From positions 2,312-66,311 of the forward strand of contig JAVSML010024021.1 of assembly GCA_038503035.1 (NCBI GenBank): a DNA stretch of 64,000 nt. Direction: 5' to 3'. The translations under genes were made by a program, and so were the position numbers. The stretch's first letter is position 1; every line of letters starts with the position of its first letter. Origin of the DNA: Crocodylus rhombifer (Eukaryota; Chordata; Crocodylia; Crocodylidae). Under the pieces are notes generated by a model that made no database searches, was not told the DNA's origin, and worked only from the letters and a program-made list of their open reading frames with translations. Shown here in pieces: positions 45,901 to 56,308 of the stretch.

Positions 45901-48827
45901 TATTGGATAGTGCAAACTTAGCATGAACCAGCACTTTTACAGCCTTTTTGTACCACTTCAAGCACATTACTCAGCATACATTGCTGGAGCAAAAGAGAAT
46001 CATAATCAACAGGATTATGAATTGGTGTAATACTCAACCTGAGAAAGAATGGCAGATTCTAGCCCTCAAACAGAAAACCTCCCCTTCTCATTTCCAGTTT
46101 CTCTTCTCACTGAACAAAATTCAGTCCATCAAGAAAACTAGCTGGATTGAGGTCTTAGATATGTTCTATTATTCAGTCATCATGAAGATCTTTAAAATCA
46201 ATACAGAAAATAAAGAAAAAGTTTTAAGTCCTTAAAGAAAATGTGCAAAGGCTGAAAAGTAGAAAACTTCAGTCTTAAAACATTTCAGTTGGTCTCTAAT
46301 TAAGTTAAGTTAAAGGACTGATACTTTCCTACTAGTTACATAATACACATTTCATTACAATTACTATAAATAAGGAATATCTTCTATAATAATTTTATGA
46401 AGACCTAACATAGGATGTTCCTGATCTTGCTTTTATAACCTATGGAATATTTCTTAATAAAAGGGCAGATAGTAATACTTTTTTTATAACCAGTCAAGCC
46501 CGTATTTATTCAATTCCTTTCTTAATATACTAATATTCACAGCTATCTATACTTACACTGTACCACAATTTTTGAATAAGTGTGATATTTCAAGTGTTCT
46601 CAGCTCATACAACCAACAAGACCTAAGATCAAATTGGATGCAGCAAATCCTCTTATTTCTTGAAACAAGAAAGGATTTTTTCAGTTTACCAACTGAAATA
46701 TTTGAGTGTTTTGGATTAAATGATGATGGGGAAGTCTCCCTAGAGGCATAAAAAGCTAACAATGGAATATCTGTTATATATAAATATACCAAAAATATGT
46801 CAACAGGATCTTTAAAAGCATGTGCTTGTTCAGGAGTCTACATGTAGAGATACAGTTTTTAGATCTTACACCAAAGTAACCCTTTTACCAGTGCAATTAA
46901 TCATGGGACTCACTAAGGATCAGTTACTAAAACCAGATTTTAGATTTCTGTCTTTAAAAAAAAATGGTCAAAGCAAATTAAATTATATCTTTCCAGCAAA
47001 ATGATATGTAGACCAAAAACAGCAATTTTGCCATGCTCATTCTTAAAAATGGAATTAAAGCTTGTGGGAAGCTTTCAAAAAATACATCCTATTAGCATCC
47101 TGATTATCTTCTTGGCAACTTAACCAAAAGAAAAAAATATTTTTTAAAAGTGTCTGAAACATACTTTTTAAGTACATGAAGTACTGGTAAAAGTAAAGAA
47201 GGAAGCTTTATTTTCCTTCAGGTACCTTTATCACAATACATACATAGATATAGGGCAAAATTCTTGGGTCCATTCATGTTACATTGTACTAATCAATAGC
47301 CAAGAGAAAATTTGTCAAAGACCAAGAGCTGTTGCAGGTAGCTATATTTCCATGGAAGCTTCTTCCTCATCACTTATGGAGGAGGAGGCATACATCAGTG
47401 GTATTCCAGGAATGTGTCAAGGAGGGAAGGTATTGGCTAAAGTCATAGGTGATGCATGGAGGGGGGTATGGGGAGGCATGTGCTCCCCCTGAGATTGCTG
47501 AGGGACCACCGCCCCAGTTGGTGATCAACCGCTGGTGCCCCCCCCAGACTCTGGAGGCACCAGTTGTACCAATGGCTAAAGTTAGTGCTGCACATTTTCA
47601 ACTCTAACTTATGCTAGGACTGTGACAGGACCAAAACCTACAACCATCTCTTTGAATTATCTCCTGAGTAGGAGCTTGTGCACTGTTTTTACTACATTGT
47701 TTTCTGGAGAATTCTAGAGAATACTAAAGAAATAAAAGGAAGTTTGGGTTGATGGGATGGAGATAGAATTAACATATAAAGTTTTCCTACAAGGAATGAA
47801 TGTCTTTAGCAGCAAAGTGAACAAATCTTTCCTGACTCATACACAATGCCTCAGATTCTTGAAACGTTTGGTGTTTTCAGCTTCTTATATAACTGTTCTT
47901 TCTTTTTTTCCTTTTTTGGAACATAAATGCAATAAATGTCTTTTTTGTTCCTTTTTTAAAAAATAAATGAAAACAGGTCTTCCCTTTCTGTAACTCAGGA
48001 AGTTTTTTTTTTTTTTACTTTTCAAATTCATTTCTATCAGATTAGAATGAGAGTAATAGTGACATATCACATTAGTTATTGGCACCAAAATTGCAGAAAT
48101 TTGACTATTCTAATCTGGGAACCCTGACCTCAATAAACACTTTTTGTACATGGACACTGTCTTCTCAATTCCTACTCTCTTGCCCATCTGTTAGGACACT
48201 GTTCTTTTTCACAAATTGTTTGGAAATTTGCCCTAAAGCAGAAGTGCCAAGCAACAGGCACCTCCTTCTTCTATAGAAATCCTCTCTCTGTGCAGCTAAT
48301 GACACATTGAGACAAGATTCTTACTTAATCACTTCATTTGGAAAATACATTCCAGAAATAGAAAACTCAGACACAAGAAAACATATGGCTTTTTCTACTA
48401 TGCAATATGCTATATTACAGTGAACACCATGCTGAAGTAGGTTCACTACATTTGGTGTTGACAGATAAAAATAAGAAAGGTCTGGCTAAGAAGGGTTCAC
48501 TTTACCAATAGAATCTCAAGGTACATGAAAGGACTGGGAGATACCTTTAAAATTCAACCCAGAAACAAGGTACATTCACAGATTGTTGACTAATTCCAAA
48601 TGTAGTAATTAATTTTTCATCAGTGCCCAATAATGTACAGTTCCCTAAGCTGATGCCTGAAGCCTAATTTTCGGAGAGGTTTGCCTTTGCAATTCTCTTT
48701 CCCTTCAGTCAGAACTCTGAGTTCAACAACTCAAGCCACATGCGTCTCACACAAGGCACTCACAAATCAAGGAACTCAATATGGGTAGGCACATTTTAAA
48801 ATATTTTGACTGAATATTGTTGAGCTA
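42941..48827. other. Long non-coding AT-rich stretch, no gene seen
   Basis: Short ORFs only. Small features: a ~35-bp imperfect tandem duplication around 43870-43925 ('atttctgttttgttat' twice) and a GC-rich patch at 47440-47580 that may be a repeat fragment. No exon or RNA gene can be supported. Confidence 0.5.
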
Positions 48828-49751
48828 AAGTTAATTTGCCTTTATATACTCTTGCCTTTAAAATATCTTTTATTGATTTGTCAATTATTATTATATAACC
48901 AATATCCATTTTAGTTTGCTCAAATAATTATAACCTAGCCTCAGTCGAGGCTCCATTTTGACTTTTACATTGCTTAACATAAGTATAACAGTCATTTAGT
49001 AGGTTAAGTATAGTATAAGAGAAGTGGTGTGTATGCAAGGCCTGTGGTATGTTTGAAAAGAGGCAATGAAAGAATAAATAGTATCAGTGGAAATGCATCT
49101 GTTGAAACAGACTGTCTTGCATCTCAGACTAGAAGGATAGAAATAGCTTTCTGTGATTTAACAGCCAAAGGTTACAAAAAGGTCCAAGATCAGCAGTTAA
49201 AGCATTACAAAATACAAGATCATGTTTTGTTCCAATAGCTGAAGAAATTGCTGACAACAGATGAAAAAATTGCAGATCACAAAGACAGAAGAGTCTGTCA
49301 ATCGTAACATCACAACAGAAGAGGAGGATCATTTCATCATCAAGGGAATGTGACACAGCAAGACCGATAGATTTGTATGGGGAACAATCACTATTAAGAT
49401 AGATAAGAACAAGAAGGCATTGGGTCTGTCCTGCACAGAAGAAGCATCAGAATGTGTCTGACAAGACCTACCTTCAACCTTGTGGTTAACTTGGCTGGCC
49501 ACCAAGCTAATCCAAGCATTTTAAAGACTGGTAATATCTTGATATTTACAGGACTGTCTTTTTGTCTCCTTCTGTATATAAATGAATGGATATGTATGTA
49601 TGAGTGAATGAAATAGGAAACACTGCCTTTTGGTTGTTCTTTGTTTTATTTTGTTTGTTTTATGTTTTTAATAAATGTGGCATTGTGCCTTATCCCCTGA
49701 TATGATTCCCACTTATTTTTAATATACACTGTATGCCCTGTACATACAACA
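48828..49751 (+). other. Region with LTR-like layout, uncertain
   Basis: Starts TGTTGAGC and could end TACAACA, with 'tatataaatg' near 49576 and AATAAA near 49669, the relative order of a promoter and polyadenylation signal. The AT-rich composition, distant signals and lack of a target-site duplication make this weak. It may be ordinary unique DNA. Confidence 0.2.
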
Positions 49752-50684
49752 TCATCTGGCAGCTGTGCCCGAGTGCACCACCCAAATTGAGTATGACTGC
49801 AGTGCTTGGGTATCAGTTGTGCAGCTGAATGAACTATGAACAGTGGCCAGGAGATGTAGCCATCTCATATTTTTATTGAGACCTAGTATGACATCACAAA
49901 AATACAGTGTAGGCCAGTATGTCTTAAACTGCAGGTACAGGATTCTTTGGGATACATGGTCAAGTTTTCAAGATTACATAAGAGGAATAAATCAGAAAGG
50001 GGAAATGTATGGTGGAAAAAGGAAGAGAAGAAATGAAAATGAACAGTTTCATAATATCTTGTAGGCCACTGGGGAGATTATAGTGTGGTGGTACTGATTT
50101 TATCTCCACAACAAAGAATAATAGGAATAAACAGGAGCATAGCTCAAAAATTCAGAGATATTTGGGAGCTGCTGCCCTAGGCTGAATACTTTTCCAAATA
50201 AATTAGCAGTTGTCTGGGCTAGGAGGGTAAGAAATACTTTCCCTTTGCAGGGCCAACACAAACACACACAAAATTACTTACTTATTAAAAACAAACAACC
50301 CTCAGAACTCCCCCAGTACATACAAAAATAAGGAAAAGGGGGACTTCAAAGGTTTATTAACAGAAGACTTAAAATTTATTTTCTGGAGACTTGCTTTCCA
50401 GCCAATATATTTTGTTTGCAATTTTTTGGATACTTGAACCTGATATTACCTCCTCAAATAAAGTTTATGTTACATTGTGGCAACTTACATCCTAAATCTA
50501 AAATAATTATTTTTTAGTTGTTGCATGTGAAAGAGATTTATAATGTGTTACAGTTTATCTAAAGTGTAGTCTGATACAGGAGCTCTAAACAGGCTCTCTG
50601 TACCACTTCCTGAGGTACATGGACATTTCTGGTTTGTTTTTCCTCTGAGCTGCCCATTGTGTAAGAATTTACTTTTGTACACTC
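49752..50684. other. Non-coding sequence, no gene seen
   Basis: Nothing recognised. Confidence 0.5.
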
Positions 50685-50709
50685 GGGGTGTGTCCAGACG
50701 AGTGTGCAC

Positions 50710-50757
50710 ATGCCTCTTGCCCCATCTCAAACCCTTCTGAGATGGGGCAAGAGGCAT
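50710..50757. repeat. Perfect hairpin, 20-bp stem
   Basis: ATGCCTCTTGCCCCATCTCA is followed after 8 nt by its exact reverse complement. It sits 25 bp inside the left end of the transposon-like repeat, as a subterminal hairpin. Confidence 0.95.
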
Positions 50758-51636
50758 CTTCAGGAATGAAAAAATGTTCCCCACTCTGCAAAGTTGCAGC
50801 GCAGTGAGAAAATTAGACCTCTCAATATCCAGGGGTAAAAAAAGAAATGCTTTGCAAAACAGCAGAGCAAGGCACAGTCCCAGACTGTGCCAGGAGCCAG
50901 AAGGGAGTCAGTCCTCCAGAAAAGATGCTCTGGTTTTAACCAGAGTGTCTCTTTGGTGTTCCTACAGCCCCTGGCCTCCGGCACTGTCCAAGGTAAGTAG
51001 GGGAAAGGGGACGAGGGGTGTTCATGGATGTGGGTGGGTGTGAGGGGTGGCAGGGCAATGTGGGGGGGTTGGGGAGTGGTGGGGGGGATGTCCTTGGGGC
51101 AACAGGGGTTGAGGACCTGGCCCAGACCTGTGTGGCACATGGTGCCCAAGAGCTGGGAGCTGGCAGCAGCAGGCTCAGAGCACCACACTCCTGCTCCCAC
51201 TGCAAAAGGTAAGTTATGGGTCCTGGGCAGGGGGGCTGTGGCCCTCCAGAGGGGAGCTGGGGCCCTGTGCAGGGGGCATTCCATGTGCTCTGTGTGGGGG
51301 GCTGCACACTGTGGGGCCAGGGGACCCACCTCTCCTGAGCAGTCCCCACAAGGTCCCCCACACCCACAGTCCCCCCAGCAATTGCCCCACACCTACCCAC
51401 ACACCAAACCACATCCCTCCACACACACCCACATTCCCCCACACTCCTTCCCACCCCGTTCCTGCAAGCACCACATCCCCCCAACACACACCCATCATGT
51501 GTGAAGAAAACTGAAAGCACACATCAACACCTATTGGTATTTGGAATGTATTTTATCATGATGATAGAGACACTGGTAGGCTTCCACACTGCTTTAACAT
51601 TGTAAATATACCAATAAATTATTGCCCAACTGATTG

Positions 51637-51638
<2 letters not shown>

Positions 51639-51709
<71 letters not shown>

Positions 51710-51731
51710 CATGTGCACGTGCGTGTGTGCT
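51639..51731. repeat. CT/TA/TG microsatellite
   Basis: A run of CT, then TA, then TG dinucleotides inside copy B, matching the position of the tract at 169-267 in copy A. Confidence 0.9.
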
Positions 51732-52135
51732 CAGAGTGGTCTTTTGTTTTAATTGTGGAAGAACATGGATTTTGGGGTATTTTTAAAAATGGATTTGGAA
51801 TGCTGCTGCAGCAGTCCATTTGTCACAAAGGATAGTGTCTCCAGGTACCAATTGGCTGGGCCCCAGAAGCTCCTGAGAGCAAGTAGCCCTGAGCTGCTTT
51901 CCAGGGCAGCTTTTTGTATGGATCGGGCCAGGACAGGTCAGCTTTTTATACTGCTGGGGACAGCACAGGTTCTGGCCCTGGGCTCTAACTCCCCCTGGCT
52001 GCAGATCTGGGAGGAGCCAGGCAGGGTTAATTTGCCCCAAGTGACACAATTTGTTCCATAACAAAGCGTATGTCTGAGCTTTGGGCAAAAAGCCCCGGCT
52101 CAAATTTGCACTACTTCTATTTGAGCTGCTGTTGA

Positions 52136-53382
52136 CCCTCTCATAAAAGGCTAGAGAAGAAGCTTTTGTTAAAACAGAAGATAAGTCCAGAAAATAAAAT
52201 GCCATGTCCCTTAAATTTTCTCCTGTCCGCTTACCATCATAAGTTATGGAAATAAAATTTAATCTCTTCAGAATTATTTGTCTGTTATAGAACTTAGAAT
52301 TCTCTTTATCCTGTTTTTAAAAGGTATTAAATACTTTATTTATATTCAGTAAGGTTGGGTGCCTAATTTCCTTAGGATTATTTGAAAAATCTTATCCCTA
52401 AAACAATATTTGTATGTGTGTGTGTGACTGGGGAAGAGAGCGTGCTGAAAGAAGATAAAAGGTATTACCTCAGCAGAAGTAGTGTGAAGAAAAAGAAATG
52501 CACTTTCTTAGTCACAATTAATATATGATGATTCAAAATTAAGTGAACAAACTGAAGAATCTATTGACAAGATTTTGATCTCCATTACATCAGTTTTACA
52601 TTCTAAAAAATCCAGATTAATTCTGATTTTTTACAAACTCACAATATACAGACTGGAAAGATTTGACAACCTTTTTCAATTGTAGATGACTTACCCTATT
52701 CTATTTCTAAACTGACTCTACCTTTAATTTTATCTTGCATTTTCAGGTTAAATTTTAGGAAAATAAAATTCCCCCCTTACTATGAGTGAATAACTACATA
52801 TAAAAACTTTGAATGGCTACTCCCCTTCCAAAATCCCACAGAAGAATCAAAGAAGGCCTAAAGGGCTACATGCACTTAAACTACTAAAGTAAAATGGCAT
52901 TGAAAAAATGTGAGTTGACATTTTGATGTCATCCACAAACATACTGAAATTATGAAAATACAGCCTCAACTATAGGTTGACACCATATATAAGTCAGGCT
53001 TCATTTTCATGGTTCTGTTGGAGGAAAAATGGTAGACTTAGAACAGATTTAGACTTAGAACAGACTTAGATCAGAACAAGGAAGTAAATACTCTGCAGAA
53101 GAATTAAACAACAACAAAATTCATTGCATGGATACCAATTACTTCCACCACGCTTTGCTCTAGAGTGGCTAAATCATACAGTAATAGGTAAAATCCAAAA
53201 CCTGAAAGCAATGCCAAATCTACTTTAAAAAAAGAATCTGCACTGGAAAAGGTCACACACAGAAGCAAAGGAAAGAAGAAACTAAAATCAAAGACATAAA
53301 GGTGCTTGGAAGCTATTAATAGATAAAACAGAAATTCAGATCTCACTACAGCCAAGAAACAATCCAGTGGTTTGGTACAACA
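52136..53382. other. Non-coding sequence, no gene seen
   Basis: AT-rich. A small tandem repeat of 'agacttagaacag' occurs near 53033-53070. Confidence 0.5.
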
Positions 53383-54437
53383 TCAAAAAGTAGAGGTGCA
53401 CGGATACAGAGTTTGGGGGCTGATACCGATAGGTAATTTTAAAGGAGACATATCAGCCGATACCATCTGATTTCTGTTGTGGTAGAAGGGGAGGGAAGGA
53501 GCATGGGTGGGGCAGATCAAGGCCCCTGCAGTGAGGGAGGGAGTGGGGCAGAACTCAGGACAGAGCTGTGGCTCATCTGGGTGGTGCGGGGGGGGAGTGG
53601 TAGTTTCTGCCACTGTGTGCACCCTGGCAGGATGGAGTCAGAAGCGTGTGCCCCCAGATCTACATCGGAGGTAGGGTGGGATGCCACTGTGGGTTGGGGC
53701 TCGGGCTGTGCTAGGCTCTTCCCAGTGTGTGGGGGCTGTGCTCAGGTCTGTGGGGCCATGCTTGGGGTAGTGCTCCTGGTGTATGGGGAGTGGGCTGCTC
53801 CTGGCATGTGGGAGCTACAGCCACCCCAATTTTTTCTGTAGCTCCCTTGTACTCTGCTCCCACCACCACCACCACCACCCACCCTAAGTGCAGCCTTGAC
53901 AGCAGCCCCCACACGCTGGGAGTGCAACACTGAACATAGTCTTGCATCCCTGCACGCAGCCCTCATGCACCATGTAGAACCTAAGGCAGCCCCGGATCCA
54001 GCCTGCACATGCAGATCTGGGGGCACAAGCCCTCCAAGGATACACACAATGGCAGGAGCTGCCCTGCCACTCTGCCCCCCCAGATGAGCCACAGCTCCAT
54101 CCAGCACCCCACCCCCTCCCCACCTGGGAAGTGCCTGCCCCATCTCCTGCCCCACTCCCTCCTTTATCATGGGGGGCATTGATCTGCCCTCCCATGCCCC
54201 TTCCTTCCCCCCTCCCTGTCCACCACAACAGATTTACCAGCTGGAGGCAGCTCTCCCAGCTGCCAGGTTGTGCTCCTCACTGCCTGCTTGGTGCGCTGCA
54301 GCTGCACGTATGCATAGGCATTTATTGGCCGAATTATCAGCTACATCAGGCCAATTGCTGATGCAATCAATTTTCTTTATATCAGTACTGATCCGATATC
54401 AGACCAATGTATCCATTGGTGCATCTCTATCAGAAAG
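53383..54437. mobile_element. hAT-type non-autonomous DNA transposon with TSD
   Basis: The element 53391-54429 begins TAGAGGTGCACGGATAC and ends with the inverted form (complement TAGAGATGCACCAATGG). It is flanked by 8-bp direct repeats TCAAAAAG and TCAGAAAG (7 of 8 identical). An 8-bp duplication and A/G-rich TAGAGRTGCAC ends are hAT-superfamily traits. The 1-kb interior is GC-rich, with many spurious ORFs on both strands and no transposase. Related interior sequence occurs at 6245-6710. Confidence 0.8.
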
Positions 54438-54592
54438 TTTTTTTAATATTTTGAATGAGTTTTTCATAAGCACTGACCTAATTCTACTTTCAGAGGACTC
54501 AGTGGTAAGGGTCCAGAATCTTTAATGTAGGCAGTGTGATAGGTTGCAAACATACATTACCTTTGTGTAATTATAAAAAAGTAAAAGCAGGC

Positions 54593-55681
54593 TGTAACAG
54601 GCTGGCCTCCCCAGAGGCATTTTTTATTTGTTTTTTTTGGCCTGAGGGACACCCTTGAAGTCCTTTAATGTTTCAATTCTCTCTTATCTCGCCTTTACTT
54701 TCCTGCCACATCTTGATGTAAATATTATTGAGATGTTCTTACAAGTGGGAGACTGCCTATTGTCCTTCTATGTTGGGGTGCTCAGCCACCATGGGCCTAA
54801 ACCCCCATCTTTCTCTAGCTAGGCCTACCAGTCTAAACCCACAAAGTAGGGTTCAACTCTGAGGCTGTAGCTCCTTACTCTTCTCTGGGCCTGTGGCCCC
54901 TGTTTTGTTTTGTTTTTACTATGGAGCCAGGCCTTCTGGCCCATTTTCACCCTGCACCCGCTGAACACCAAGTTATTGGGTCTTCTGCCCCCTCAGGCTT
55001 GACACTTTCTTATACTAGCTAAGAGCCAGGTCCACTGGGACCCGGCTTCAAAGTCATGCAGTCGGCTCTATATGGCTGCACCCATTAGTGCATTAGGCCC
55101 TTTCTGACTGCACTCCTAGTTGCTAATGAGACCTCCTTCTCCGCTATAGCCTTAACCACAAACCATCGGTATATCAATCAACAAAAATATATAAACAGTA
55201 AGTCAATGGGTTATAACCACAAAAAAATACAAATTAAAGAAGCCAGCATGCCAGCTTACATTTTTTTGTGGCTTGGTGCTTCTGCTTTCCCACTGTCTGT
55301 GACACTTCTCCCTGTGGCACTGCCACTGCTTCTCAGAGTCATCAGGAGTTCCCTTGTCACAGGAGCCAAGCCTCTCTATGGAGCTCTCACACACAACGTC
55401 CTTCCCCTTTGGCCACTGCCTCCAACTGCTTCCAAGCCCAGGGTTTTTATAGTTCTGGCCTGCCCCCTTCTGGTCACCTGACTAGCCAGCCAAGCTCAGA
55501 TTTTAACTCCTACCCTCACAGCAGGCTGTTCCTGGAAAGTTCTGGTCTTAAAGGGATTGGCTTGCTTTCTGGTAACAGGGCTACAGGTCCCTGTTACACA
55601 GGCAGACACAAACTCCTGGCTCAGTTCACACCAGAGTATATTGCTCCCAGGCACTGCATCTTTGCAACCTGGACTGTGACA
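54593..55681 (-). mobile_element. LTR-like element (solo LTR?)
   Basis: On the minus strand it starts TGTCACAGTCCAGG (55681) and ends CAGCCTGTTACA (54593). It has a TATA box CTATAAAAA (about 55443-55451) preceded by 'cagaagggggcagg', a sequence also found ahead of the TATA box of the 62287-63433 element. It has AATAAA at 54628-54623, 30 nt before the end. This is a good LTR layout with TG...CA ends. The flanking 5-mers do not match, so the insertion duplication is lost or the boundaries are off. Confidence 0.55.
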
Positions 55682-56181
55682 TGTTGAGATGAGGCGGAGC
55701 AACCCTAGCTGGCAAGGGGTCCCAGAGGTCAGACTGCCAGTTTGGGGATGCTTTGACCCAGCTCACCATGCTGTGGTGGGGCTAGCTGGGGCATAAGGCT
55801 GCTCTATCATCAAATAAAGCACCCTCGTTCCCCAGCCAGCCCTGTCAGCACCTACATGTGTGTTGCTGTGCAATAAAGAACTCCACCATGGGACATCTAC
55901 AGGCAACCTTAAGTCCTGCTTTGTGTTCCATTGTGCTACATTCAGAAGCACCTCAGTCTTGAAAGACCAGAGTACTTTGTCATCTACCTTACCCACAAAC
56001 TCTACTGCCATTTTTCCAACTAAACTCACACTTGAAACTGAAGTTTGCAGGCCCTGCCATCTGGTATTCTTTTGCCTATCTTGCCAGAACAGCTCAATTT
56101 GGTAGGCATTCTGAAAGCAAACCTCCTAGATTGGCCTCCACATAAAATGGAGTTTGTCCACTGCTTTCTTTGAAAAGGTTG
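55682..56181. other. Non-coding sequence, perhaps more repeat
   Basis: Moderately GC-rich near 55690-55870 with two AATAAA words. May belong to a retroelement next to the LTR, but no domain or terminus is visible. Confidence 0.35.
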
Positions 56182-56308
56182 GAGTGGTATGGTTTGAGCA
56201 CACATGCAGAATGTGAGGACCGTAGGGTCAAGTCCATCTTTTTTTTGAGGGGGTTTATACTTACTATCTCTCACCTCCAAGAAATATGCCCTAACTACCA
56301 GGCCCTAG
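56182..56308. repeat. Palindromic pair of tRNA-like (SINE) heads
   Basis: Plus strand 56182-56238 reads like a tRNA-derived SINE head: box A-like GGTTTGAGCACACATGC and box B-like GGGTCAAGTCC. Minus strand 56308-56245 carries a second one (GGTAGTTAGGGCATATTTC, then a degraded box B, GTATAAACCCC). They face each other tail to tail with a T-run between. Neither would be an intact tRNA. It is an ancient, diverged element by the look of the boxes. Confidence 0.55.

Larger units (their letters stand above)
50685..52135. mobile_element. DNA-transposon-like repeat, copy B
   Basis: Starts with GGGGTGTGTCCAGACGAG, followed at once by a perfect 20-bp stem with an 8-nt loop (50710-50757). A GC-rich middle (50940-51480) gives many overlapping spurious ORFs. 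The half from 51474 matches copy A at 1-640. The right terminal repeat visible in copy A at 650-680 is missing here, so the copy is truncated or rearranged at its right end. No transposase is seen. Confidence 0.6.

Noticed and set aside
50936..51520. 194-aa minus-strand and 158-aa plus-strand overlapping ORFs
   Set aside because: Low-complexity GC-rich frames on both strands inside a repeat; mutual shadows.
53742..54179. 145-aa minus-strand Gly/Ala-rich ORF
   Set aside because: Lies inside the GC-rich body of a hAT-type element with long ORFs on both strands; no transposase motif.
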